64,000 nucleotides of DNA from Quadrisphaera setariae. Lineage in GTDB: Bacteria > Actinomycetota > Actinomycetes > Actinomycetales > Quadrisphaeraceae. Positions 47,531 to 54,252 of the stretch are shown here, piece after piece; the first letter of the stretch is position 1; every line of letters begins with the position of its first letter. Under the pieces are notes generated by a model. That model had not been told where the DNA came from. It saw nothing but the letters and a program-made list of their open reading frames with translations, and did no database searches. Where the stretch lies: assembly GCF_008041935.1 (NCBI RefSeq), contig NZ_VKAC01000004.1:62001-126000 (forward strand). Reading direction: 5' to 3'. The translations under genes were made by a program, and so were the position numbers.

Positions 47531-48336
47531 GCCTGCAGCCACCGGGTCAGCCAGCGGGCCCGCCCGTGCTGGTGGCCGTCTCCCACGGCACCCGGTCCGC
47601 CACCGGTCGGCGCACCATCGCCCAGCTGCGCCTGGCCGTGGCCGCCGCGCGCCCCGGGGTGGAGGTGCTGGCCGCCCACGTGGACGTGCAGAAGCCCGCC
47701 CTGGACGACGTCGTGGCGCGCCTGGCGGCCGCAGGACGGGCGTGCGTCGTCGTCCCGCTGCTGCTGTCCACCGGCTACCACGTGCGCTCCGACGTCGCGT
47801 CTGCCGTCCGCGCAGCCCGCGCTGCAGGAGGCAGCGCGGTGGCCGCGGCGGCGCTCGGACCCGACGACGCGCTCGTGGACCTGCTCTGCGACCGCCTCGC
47901 CGCCGCTGGCGCCCACGACGACGACGCCGTGGTGCTCGCCGCCGCCGGGTCGCTCGCGCCGCGCGCCGTCGCCGACGTCGAGCACGTGCTCGCCGCGCTG
48001 TCCGCCCGCAGGGCGGGACCCGTCACCGCCGGGTACGCCAGCGCGCAAGAGCCGACCGTGCCGCAGGCGTGCGCGGCGCTGCGCCAGCTCGACGGCGGCC
48101 CCCCGGGACGGCGGGTGGCGGTGGTGCCCTACCTGCTGGCCCCCGGGGTGTTCTCCCAGCGCCTGGACGCGCTCCTGGGCGACGGGACCGCTGACGTCGT
48201 GGCGAAGACGCTGTGCGCCGACGGCGAGGTCGACCAGCGCCTGGCCGACCTCGCGCTGCGCCGCTACGACGAGGCCCTCGCCGCGGCCGGCGCCCTCGAG
48301 GAGGGGGACCTCAGCCCGCTGGCTGGCGTCCGATGA
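47527..48336 (+). CDS. sirohydrochlorin ferrochelatase, CbiX/SirB family
   Basis: A 269-aa two-lobed chelatase. The N-lobe has VAVSHGTRS with the catalytic His and LLLSTGYHVRSD with the second His; the C-lobe contains VVPYLLAPGVFSQRLD. It inserts Fe2+ into sirohydrochlorin to complete sirohaem for NirB. GTG 47527 overlaps the nnaR stop. Its last 26 bp overlap the convergent AAA+ gene, so the two transcripts are antisense over the termini. Confidence 0.88.
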   Translation: MSLQPPGQPAGPPVLVAVSHGTRSATGRRTIAQLRLAVAAARPGVEVLAAHVDVQKPALDDVVARLAAAGRACVVVPLLLSTGYHVRSDVASAVRAARAAGGSAVAAAALGPDDALVDLLCDRLAAAGAHDDDAVVLAAAGSLAPRAVADVEHVLAALSARRAGPVTAGYASAQEPTVPQACAALRQLDGGPPGRRVAVVPYLLAPGVFSQRLDALLGDGTADVVAKTLCADGEVDQRLADLALRRYDEALAAAGALEEGDLSPLAGVR

Positions 48337-49519
48337 AGTCGGCCATGCCGGGCACGGTGAACGCCACCACCCCGTGCTCGGGGGCGTAGACCAGACCCTT
48401 GGCGATGAGGCTGGCGCGGGCAGGTCCCAGGCTGGCCACCTTGCGGCCCAGCCGCGCGGCGACCTCGCCCGAGGGGGAGCCGGCGTCGCCGTCGGCGGCC
48501 ATGGCCCGCAGGTATGCCTGCTCGGCGGAGGTGGCGCGGTCCCAGCGAGACCTGAAGAACCCGTCGTCGAGGGCCGCGCGGCCGCGCGCGGCGCCCACCC
48601 GGGCGTCGGCGTGGGCGATGGTGCCTCCCTCGGCCTCGTTCCAGCACTCCTGGCCGAACTGCTGCAGGAAGTAGGGGTAGCCGCCGGTGGCGGCCACCAC
48701 CAGCTCCACGGCGCCGTCGGTCCAGTGGACGCCCTCCGCCACCGCCGGCGCCACCAGCGCCTGCACGGCGGCGTCCGGCGGGAGCTGCTCGATGCGCTCG
48801 TAGACGAAGAGCCGCTCCGCGTACGACTTCGCCTCGGCGAGCACCCGCGGCAGGCTCGGCAGGCCCGCCAGCGCGACGAGCACCGGCCAGTCCTGCTGGC
48901 CGGCGGCGTGGGCGACGGCGCACAGCGCGGCCAGCTCGTCGGCGGTGGCGTCCTGCGCCTCGTCGACCAGCAGCGCCAGTCCCACCCCCTCCTCCGCGGC
49001 GCCGGCGGACACGTCGCGGACGAGCTTGGCGAGGTCGGCCTCGAGCACCCCGGTGTCGGCGCCCCCGCCCTTCGCGTCGCCCAGGTCCACCCCGAAGTTC
49101 CACGTCCCGGCGGTGTCGTAGGAGGCCTTGAAGCTCAGCGCGGTGCGCAGCGCCGCGAGGAGCCGGCGGCCGGCGCTGGGGCGGGCCAGGTCCACCAGGG
49201 GTGCGTGCAGCGCCTCGCCGATCGCGCCGCGCAGGCTCGCGCGAGACCCGGCGCCGCTCGCACCGCCGCCGGAGCTGCCCCGCCCGGCCTCCACCTGCGC
49301 CACCACCCATCCCCGCGCCGCTGCGGCGGAGCGGAAGCTGGACAGCAGCACCGTCTTGCCCACCCCGCGGAGCCCGTAGAGCACCACCGGCTGCGCCGTG
49401 CGGCCGCGCTCCACCCGGTCCAGACCGACGCGCCAGGCCTCGCGCTGGCGGTCGCGGCCCACCAGGGCCGCCGGTGTGCGTCCGGCACCCGGTGCGTACG
49501 GGTTGGCCACGGGGTCCAC
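48311..49519 (-). CDS. AAA+ ATPase with C-terminal winged helix
   Basis: A 402-aa stand-alone ATPase. The actinobacterial family N-terminus NPYAPGAGRTPAALVGRD precedes Walker A GLRGVGKT (49-56); Walker B is LALLVDEAQD (181-190); sensor-like residues lie in VLVALAGLPSLPRV. After a helical lid, residues 330-395 form a predicted winged helix (SAEQAYLRAMAADGDAGSPS through GEVAARLGRKVASLG). The plan recalls archaeal Orc1/Cdc6 and STAND-like ATPases that bind DNA. ATG 49519 is 19 bp from a perfect 28-bp inverted repeat. Relatives are often found on mobile elements. It overlaps cbiX at its 3' end. No partner gene is present, so function is unknown. Confidence 0.82.
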   Translation of the reverse strand: MDPVANPYAPGAGRTPAALVGRDRQREAWRVGLDRVERGRTAQPVVLYGLRGVGKTVLLSSFRSAAAARGWVVAQVEAGRGSSGGGASGAGSRASLRGAIGEALHAPLVDLARPSAGRRLLAALRTALSFKASYDTAGTWNFGVDLGDAKGGGADTGVLEADLAKLVRDVSAGAAEEGVGLALLVDEAQDATADELAALCAVAHAAGQQDWPVLVALAGLPSLPRVLAEAKSYAERLFVYERIEQLPPDAAVQALVAPAVAEGVHWTDGAVELVVAATGGYPYFLQQFGQECWNEAEGGTIAHADARVGAARGRAALDDGFFRSRWDRATSAEQAYLRAMAADGDAGSPSGEVAARLGRKVASLGPARASLIAKGLVYAPEHGVVAFTVPGMADFIGRQPAG

Positions 49520-49538
49520 ACGACCACCCTACGGCCGT

Positions 49539-49597
49539 GTGTAGCGATCTGTAGGGGGGTGTAGCGAACCGCTACACCCCCCTACAGATCGCTACAC
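49539..49597. repeat. perfect 28-bp inverted repeat with 3-nt loop
   Basis: Left arm 49539-49566 and right arm 49570-49597 are exact complements around the loop AAC. Each arm begins and ends with the same 8-mer: GTGTAGCG occurs twice as a direct repeat in the left arm and its complement CGCTACAC twice in the right. The element lies 19 bp upstream of the AAA+ gene start. It is richer in A and T than its surroundings. It could be an operator, a replication or transfer site, or a terminator for upstream antisense transcription. Confidence 0.9.
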
Positions 49598-49936
49598 GTG
49601 CATCCACGCCGGAGCGGAGGCGTCGTCCTCGTCAGAGCCACCTTGAGCTGGGGCCCGCGCCGCCGGCGCCGGCACGCCCCCCCGAGGGTCGCCACGACCG
49701 CCGAGCCGCTGGCCTGCGTGCCCAACACCGAGAGCGGCGCCGTCGACGTCATCGACCCCACCTCGACGGAGGTCGTCAGCCTGCACCTGGGGGCGCGCCG
49801 GCACCCGTGACGCCCTGCCCGCCGTGCTCGACGGGCTGCGCCAGAAGGGCCTGCGGGCGGTCACCGCGTCCCAGCTGCTCGGTGTCCGGTAGGCGTGCGC
49901 TGAGCGGGAGGGCCTCGACGGGGTAGCCTCCCCGCC
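49598..49936. other. gap before pafB: fragments and a -10 element only
   Basis: Apart from the decayed fragments the region shows TAGCCT (49924-49929), the -10 for pafB at the leaderless distance of 7 bp. No intact gene or RNA is seen. Confidence 0.5.
49700..49892 (+). pseudogene. remnants of a YncE-like and a polysaccharide-deacetylase gene
   Basis: Two decayed fragments in different frames. VPNTESGAVDVIDPTSTEVV (about 49715-49780) resembles a blade of a YncE-type beta-propeller and runs to a stop at 49810. DALPAVLDGLRQKGLRAVTA (49809-49868), continuing to a TAG at 49892, is the usual C-terminal end of polysaccharide deacetylases. Neither has a start or complete domain. They suggest that one or two secreted cell-wall genes were deleted here, perhaps with the arrival of the ATPase and its inverted repeat. 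Confidence 0.6.
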
Positions 49937-50920
49937 GTGGCAGCAGCCTCGGGGGACCGCCGGACCGAGCGCCTCCTGAACCTCGTCATCGCCCTGCTGT
50001 CCACCCGCACCTGGCTCACCAAGGAGCAGATCCGCAGGGCGGTGCCGCAGTACGAGGACTGCGCCAGCACCGAGGCGTTCGACAGGATGTTCGAACGCGA
50101 CAAGGAGGAGCTGCGCGAGCTCGGCGTCCCCCTGGTCACCGGCTCCGCCTCGGCCTGGTTCGACGACGAGCAGGGCTACAAGGTCGACCGCGACGCCTAC
50201 GCCCTCCCCGCGGTGTCCTTCACCCCCGCCGAGCTGGCCGTCCTGTCCCTGGCGGCGCGCGTGTGGGCGCAGGCCAGCCTCGCCGGGCCCGCCGCCCGCG
50301 CCGTCACCAAGCTGCGGGCCCTGGGGGTGGACGTCGACGAGCAGTCGCTCGTGGGCGTGGAGCCGCGGGTGCGCACCGCCGAACCCGCCTTCGAACCCCT
50401 GTACGCCGCCGCGCGGGACCGCCAGCGCGTCACCTTCACCTACCGCCGCCCCGGCGACGCCCAGCCCGCCAAGCGGAGCGTGCAGCCCTGGCAGGTCACC
50501 TCCTGGCGCGGCACCTGGTACCTCGTCGGCCACGACCTCGACCGCGGCGCCCCCCGCGTCTTCCGGCTGTCCCGCATCGAGGGCACCGTCCGCCGCACCG
50601 GCCCCGCCGGGGCCTACGACGTCCCCGACGACGTCGACGGCCGCGCCATGATCGCCGCCGCCCAGTCCGGCCGCGACGCCACCCCCCGCACCGCCCGGCT
50701 CCGCCTGGCGCCCCGCGCCGCCGGCCAGCTGCGCCTGCGCGCCGGCGTGCCCGCCGCCGACGCCGACCGCGAGGTGGTCGCCGAGGTCGAGTTCACCGAC
50801 GCCGGCGAGCTCGCCGCCACCGTGGCCGCCGCCGCTCCCCACGCCGTCGTCCTCGACCCGCCCGACGTCCGCGACGCCGTCGTCCGCCGCCTGCGCGGAG
50901 TGCTGGAGGCCCACCGGTGA
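49937..50920 (+). CDS. pafB: WYL-domain regulator PafB
   Basis: A 327-aa protein with an N-terminal winged helix (TERLLNLVIALLSTRTWLTKEQIRRAV), a WYL domain containing TFTYRRPGDAQ through WQVTSWRGTWYLVGHDLDRGAPRVFRLSRI (about 155-220), and a WCX C-terminal extension. PafB and PafC form a heterodimer that activates LexA-independent DNA-damage genes in mycobacteria; it is not part of Pup chemistry despite the name. GTG 49937 overlaps nothing upstream; the stop overlaps the pafC start. The -10 (TAGCCT) predicts a leaderless transcript. Confidence 0.95.
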   Translation: MAAASGDRRTERLLNLVIALLSTRTWLTKEQIRRAVPQYEDCASTEAFDRMFERDKEELRELGVPLVTGSASAWFDDEQGYKVDRDAYALPAVSFTPAELAVLSLAARVWAQASLAGPAARAVTKLRALGVDVDEQSLVGVEPRVRTAEPAFEPLYAAARDRQRVTFTYRRPGDAQPAKRSVQPWQVTSWRGTWYLVGHDLDRGAPRVFRLSRIEGTVRRTGPAGAYDVPDDVDGRAMIAAAQSGRDATPRTARLRLAPRAAGQLRLRAGVPAADADREVVAEVEFTDAGELAATVAAAAPHAVVLDPPDVRDAVVRRLRGVLEAHR

Positions 50921-52131
50921 CCACCGCCCCGCCGCCGGGCCCGCACCAGCCGAGCCCCTCGAACCAGGCCGGCCAGCTGCGCCGGCCCGCCCCGCGGCGC
51001 TCCAAGCCGCCCGTGCAGGTCTCCGCCGCCGACCGGCTCTCCCGCCTGCTCGCCATGGTCCCCTGGGTCCTGGAGCACCAGGGCGCGCCGCTCGAGGAGG
51101 TCGCCGACAGGTTCTCCATCACCACCGACCAGCTCGTCAAGGACCTCGAGCTGCTCTTCGTCTGCGGGACCCCCGGGCACCTGCCCGACGACCTCATCGA
51201 GGCCGACTGGGAGGGCGGACGCCTCCACATCGGCAACGCCGACGCCATCGCCCGGCCCCTGCGCCTCGGCATCGACGAGGCCCTCGCCCTCATCACCGGC
51301 CTGCGCACCCTCTCCGAGGTCCCCGGCTTCTCCGCCGGCGAGGAGGACCGCGAGGCCCTCACCGGTGCCCTGGCCAAGCTCACGGAGGCCGCCGGCGAGG
51401 CCGCCCGGTCCTCGCGGGCGCTCGCGGTGGACCTCGGCCGGCGCGACCCCGGCCCAGGAGGCGCGCCTCCGGCGGGGGAGGAGGGCGCAGCGGAGGTCCT
51501 CGCCACGCTGCGCGAGGCGCTGCGCCACCCCGCCGGGCGCCGCCGCCTGCGCCTGCACTACCTCGTGCCGAGCCGTGACGAGACCACCGAGCGCGACGTC
51601 GACCCGATGCGCCTGCTCACCGTCGACGCGCGCTGGTACCTCGAGGGGTGGTGCCACCGCGCCGGCGGCGTGCGCCTGTTCCGCGTGGACCGCGTGGTCA
51701 CGGCCGCCGTGCTCGACGCCGACGGCACACCGCCGCCGGAGGCGGTGGCCCGCGACGTCGACGAGTCGCTGTTCACCCCCGGCGAGGACGACCTCGTCGT
51801 CACCCTGGAGCTGGCGGGGTCCGCGCGGTGGGTGGCCGAGCGCGTCCCGCTGGAGTCCGTCGAGGAGCTCGACGACGACGGGCTGCGCGTGGTCCTGCGC
51901 ACCCCCGACGACCGCTGGCTGCGCCGGCTGCTGCTCCCGCTGGGGGGCGCCGCCGTGGTCGTGCACCCGCCCGAGGTGGCTGAGGGGTTCGCGCTCGCTG
52001 CTGCTGCCGGGCTCGCCGCTCACGGCGTCGACGATCACGAAATCGCAGGTCAGGGCGGTGGAGGTGGTGGGCGCGGGTCTGCGGCCGTGCCCCGTTCGGC
52101 CGCCGCCCGACCGGAGCAAGCGCGCACCTGA
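50917..52131 (+). CDS. pafC: WYL-domain regulator PafC
   Basis: A 404-aa WYL protein. A Pro-rich N-terminus (1-35) precedes a winged helix (DRLSRLLAMVPWVLEHQGAPLEEVADRF). The WYL region reads LRLHYLVPSRDETTERDVDPMRLLTVDARWYLEGWCHRAGGVRLFRVDRV. The C-terminus adds about 35 low-complexity residues with a run of glycines (GQGGGGGGRGS) after the WCX domain, not seen in mycobacterial PafC. GTG 50917 overlaps the pafB stop. With PafB it should form the active dimer for the DNA-damage response. Confidence 0.95.
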   Translation: MTTAPPPGPHQPSPSNQAGQLRRPAPRRSKPPVQVSAADRLSRLLAMVPWVLEHQGAPLEEVADRFSITTDQLVKDLELLFVCGTPGHLPDDLIEADWEGGRLHIGNADAIARPLRLGIDEALALITGLRTLSEVPGFSAGEEDREALTGALAKLTEAAGEAARSSRALAVDLGRRDPGPGGAPPAGEEGAAEVLATLREALRHPAGRRRLRLHYLVPSRDETTERDVDPMRLLTVDARWYLEGWCHRAGGVRLFRVDRVVTAAVLDADGTPPPEAVARDVDESLFTPGEDDLVVTLELAGSARWVAERVPLESVEELDDDGLRVVLRTPDDRWLRRLLLPLGGAAVVVHPPEVAEGFALAAAAGLAAHGVDDHEIAGQGGGGGGRGSAAVPRSAAARPEQART

Positions 52132-52140
52132 GCGGTCAAG

Positions 52141-52158
52141 GGGGCCCTCCAGGGCCCC
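52141..52158 (+). terminator. short hairpin after pafC
   Basis: GGGGCCCT-CC-AGGGCCCC, a perfect 8-bp stem with a 2-nt centre (probably a 4-nt loop with 7 pairs), 10 bp after the pafC stop. Likely terminator. Confidence 0.5.
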
Positions 52159-52163
52159 GAAGA

Positions 52164-52200
52164 CGTCAGTACCCCCCGAGGAGCCGGGGGGCACCTGACG
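52164..52200 (+). promoter_or_regulatory. structured leader before a small zinc-ribbon gene
   Basis: Outer stem CGTCAG / CTGACG (6 bp, 52164-52169 with 52195-52200), an internal loop, and inner stem CCCCCCG / CGGGGGG (7 bp, 6-nt loop). It abuts the ribosome site GGAAGGA (52200-52206) of the gene at 52215. Such a hairpin could gate translation or end upstream transcription. Confidence 0.55.
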
Positions 52201-52214
52201 GAAGGACCCGCCCC

Positions 52215-52550
52215 ATGACCACGATCAAGGCCTCCTGCCCCACCTGCGGCGACGTCGAGCTGACCCCGCCCCAGGTGCGCCTCGTGGTGTGCACGGTCCC
52301 CGCGTGGAGCTTCTACGCGTTCGACTGCCCCGAGTGCACCGACGAGGTGCGCAAGCACGCCACCGACGAGGTCGCCCGCCTGCTGACCACCGGCGGTGTC
52401 CCCGCCGAGCACTGGTCGGTCCCGGCCGAGGCGCTCGAGGAGCACACCGGATCCACCATCAGCTGGGACGACGTCCTCGACTTCACCCTCGCGCTGGAGA
52501 GCACCGACGTGGTGGCCGCCGCGGCCACCCGCCTGCCCCATCCGGCCTGA
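52215..52550 (+). CDS. small zinc-ribbon protein, unknown function
   Basis: A 111-aa protein. CPTC (Cys8, Cys11) and CPEC (Cys38, Cys41) form a likely four-cysteine zinc ribbon, with an extra Cys26 and a hydrophobic VPAWSFYAFD between. The rest is acidic and helical (VRKHATDEVARLLTTGG, HWSVPAEALEEHTGS). No family name is recalled, but small proteins with this outline occur singly in actinobacteria. It has a ribosome site GGAAGGA and a structured leader. It sits between pafC and tatA with no sign of an operon. Confidence 0.7.
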   Translation: MTTIKASCPTCGDVELTPPQVRLVVCTVPAWSFYAFDCPECTDEVRKHATDEVARLLTTGGVPAEHWSVPAEALEEHTGSTISWDDVLDFTLALESTDVVAAAATRLPHPA

Positions 52551-52623
52551 GCCGCCCACCGGGCGGCCGCGCTCCGCCGCCCGGGGCCCCGGCCCGCTGA
52601 CGACCCACCACTAGCCTGCTGCG

Positions 52624-52950
52624 ATGGGCTGGTGGTGGGTCGCGGTGTTCCTGGGGCTGGGTCTGGCCGGCGCGGTCGTGCTGGGCCTGGTGGCCTGGGG
52701 CGTGGTGAAGAAGGGCTTCGGGGTGCTCAGCGCCCTGGGGGAGGCCTCCGCCCGCTCTGGTGAGCTCATGGCCCAGGTCGAGCACCTGCCCGCCCAGAAG
52801 CCGGCGCACTCCGTCATGGACGACCCGTACGCCCTGCGCGCCCAGCGGCGCCGGGAGCAGGCGAAGCTGCGCAAGAAGCGCGCCCGCCGGGTGGCCGCCC
52901 AGCGGGAGGCCCGCCGCGAGCAGCTGCGCCTGCGCCGGGCGATGGGCTGA
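52624..52950 (+). CDS. small membrane protein with basic coiled-coil tail
   Basis: A 108-aa protein. One transmembrane helix (about 4-27, WWWVAVFLGLGLAGAVVLGL) is followed by a linker and a strongly basic helical tail (residues 74-106, rich in Arg and Gln). TAGCCT at 52612-52617 lies 6 bp before the ATG, so it is leaderless. I do not recognise a family. It is 85 bp before tatA in the same direction and may relate to secretion or the membrane; this is inference. Confidence 0.6.
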   Translation: MGWWWVAVFLGLGLAGAVVLGLVAWGVVKKGFGVLSALGEASARSGELMAQVEHLPAQKPAHSVMDDPYALRAQRRREQAKLRKKRARRVAAQREARREQLRLRRAMG

Positions 52951-53035
52951 ACCTTCGGCGGACTCCCAGGCGGAGTGCTGCTGACTCGCCCCGCGCCGGG
53001 GTTACAGTGGGCCGAACCCACATCGGAGGTGGACT

Positions 53036-53320
53036 GTGCGCGCAATCTTCGACAACCCGGTGCTGCTCGTCGTCGTGCTGCTCCTGGTCGTGCTGCTCTT
53101 CGGCGCCAAGCGCCTGCCCGACGCCGCCCGGAGCATCGGCCGCTCCATGCGCATCTTCAAGTCCGAGGTCAAGGAGATGAAGACGGACGACGAGCGCCGT
53201 CCGTCCTCCGCGCACGACAGCGACCCGTCGCGCCCGCTCGAGGGACGCGTGGTCGACGAGCCGCGCCGCGAGCAGCCCCCGACCTCGGCGTACGACCAGC
53301 AGCAGCGCCACTCCGCCTGA
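53036..53320 (+). CDS. tatA: twin-arginine translocase subunit TatA
   Basis: A 94-aa protein with a single N-terminal helix (about 8-22), the [24 protein letters not shown] amphipathic region and an acidic, disordered tail. The phenylalanine-glycine pair of TatA/E is present. CGGAGGTG gives a good ribosome site and TACAGT (53003-53008) a promoter with a leader of about 28 nt. It forms the pore of the Tat pathway with TatC, 48 bp downstream. No TatB is seen, as is common in this group. Confidence 0.94.
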   Translation: MRAIFDNPVLLVVVLLLVVLLFGAKRLPDAARSIGRSMRIFKSEVKEMKTDDERRPSSAHDSDPSRPLEGRVVDEPRREQPPTSAYDQQQRHSA

Positions 53321-53368
53321 CGGCCTCGCCGCTCGCCCGCCCGACCACCTGACCGGAGGCTGACCGTC

Positions 53369-54190
53369 GTGGCCACGGAGACCCCGCCGCGCCCTGCCAA
53401 GCGCGGCAAGGACCCCGAGGGGCGGATGCCGCTGAGGGAGCACCTGCTCGAGCTCCGCAAGCGCGTCGTCATCTCCGCCATCGCGGTCATCATCGGCTCG
53501 GTGGCCGGCTGGTACCTGTACCAGCCGGTGTTCGACTACATCACCGAGCCGATCTCCGCCGCCGAAGCGGCCGGCCAGAAGGTGAGCATCAACTTCGGGC
53601 AGGTCGGGTCCGCCTTCGACATGCAGCTGAAGATGTCGGTCTGGATCGGGTTCATCATCTCCAGCCCGGTCTGGATCCTCCAGCTGTGGATGTTCATCAC
53701 CCCGGGGCTGACGAAGAAGGAGAAGAGGTACGCGCTCGGCTTCGTCGGGGCGGCCGTGCCGCTGTTCCTGGCCGGGGTGTACCTGTCCAGCTTCTTCATC
53801 CCCAACGTCTTCGAGTTCTTCACGTCCTTCACCCCCGCCTCCGGCTCCAACATCATCTCCGCCGAGGTCTACCTGGGCTTCGTCATGCGGACGGTGCTCG
53901 CCTTCGGCATCGCCTTCCTGCTGCCGGTCGTGCTGGTGGCGCTCAACCTCGCGGGGCTCATGTCCGGCAAGGCCGTCCTGAAGGCCTGGCGCTGGGTGAC
54001 GGTGGTCTGCTTCGCCTTCGCCGCCATCGCCACTCCTACGCCGGACATCACCTCGATGTTCCTGCTCGCGCTGCCGATGCTCTTCCTCTTCGCGGTCGCC
54101 ATCGGCATCTGCCTGCTCAACGACAAGCGCCGCCCCAAGAGCGACCCCCAGTACGCGGGCCTGTCCGACGACGAGGCCAGCACGCTCTGA
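53369..54190 (+). CDS. tatC: twin-arginine translocase subunit TatC
   Basis: A 273-aa membrane protein with six helices. The N-terminus contains MPLREHLLELRKRVVISAIAV, with the RR-binding glutamate in the ExLR motif, and the second loop has FITPGLTKKEKRYALGFV, both signatures of TatC. It recognises twin-arginine signals. GTG start behind ACCGGAGGC. It is followed by helY, as in mycobacteria. Confidence 0.96.
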   Translation: MATETPPRPAKRGKDPEGRMPLREHLLELRKRVVISAIAVIIGSVAGWYLYQPVFDYITEPISAAEAAGQKVSINFGQVGSAFDMQLKMSVWIGFIISSPVWILQLWMFITPGLTKKEKRYALGFVGAAVPLFLAGVYLSSFFIPNVFEFFTSFTPASGSNIISAEVYLGFVMRTVLAFGIAFLLPVVLVALNLAGLMSGKAVLKAWRWVTVVCFAFAAIATPTPDITSMFLLALPMLFLFAVAIGICLLNDKRRPKSDPQYAGLSDDEASTL

Positions 54191-54252
54191 CCGCCGGGGC
54201 CCCCTCGCGGCTGCGCCCAGGCGCTGTCAGCCGGGGCGCATAGGCTCGACGC

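Noticed and set aside
49539-49597. 28-bp inverted repeat as terminal repeats of an insertion sequence
   Set aside because: The arms are only 3 bp apart, no transposase lies between or beside them, and no target-site duplication is seen.
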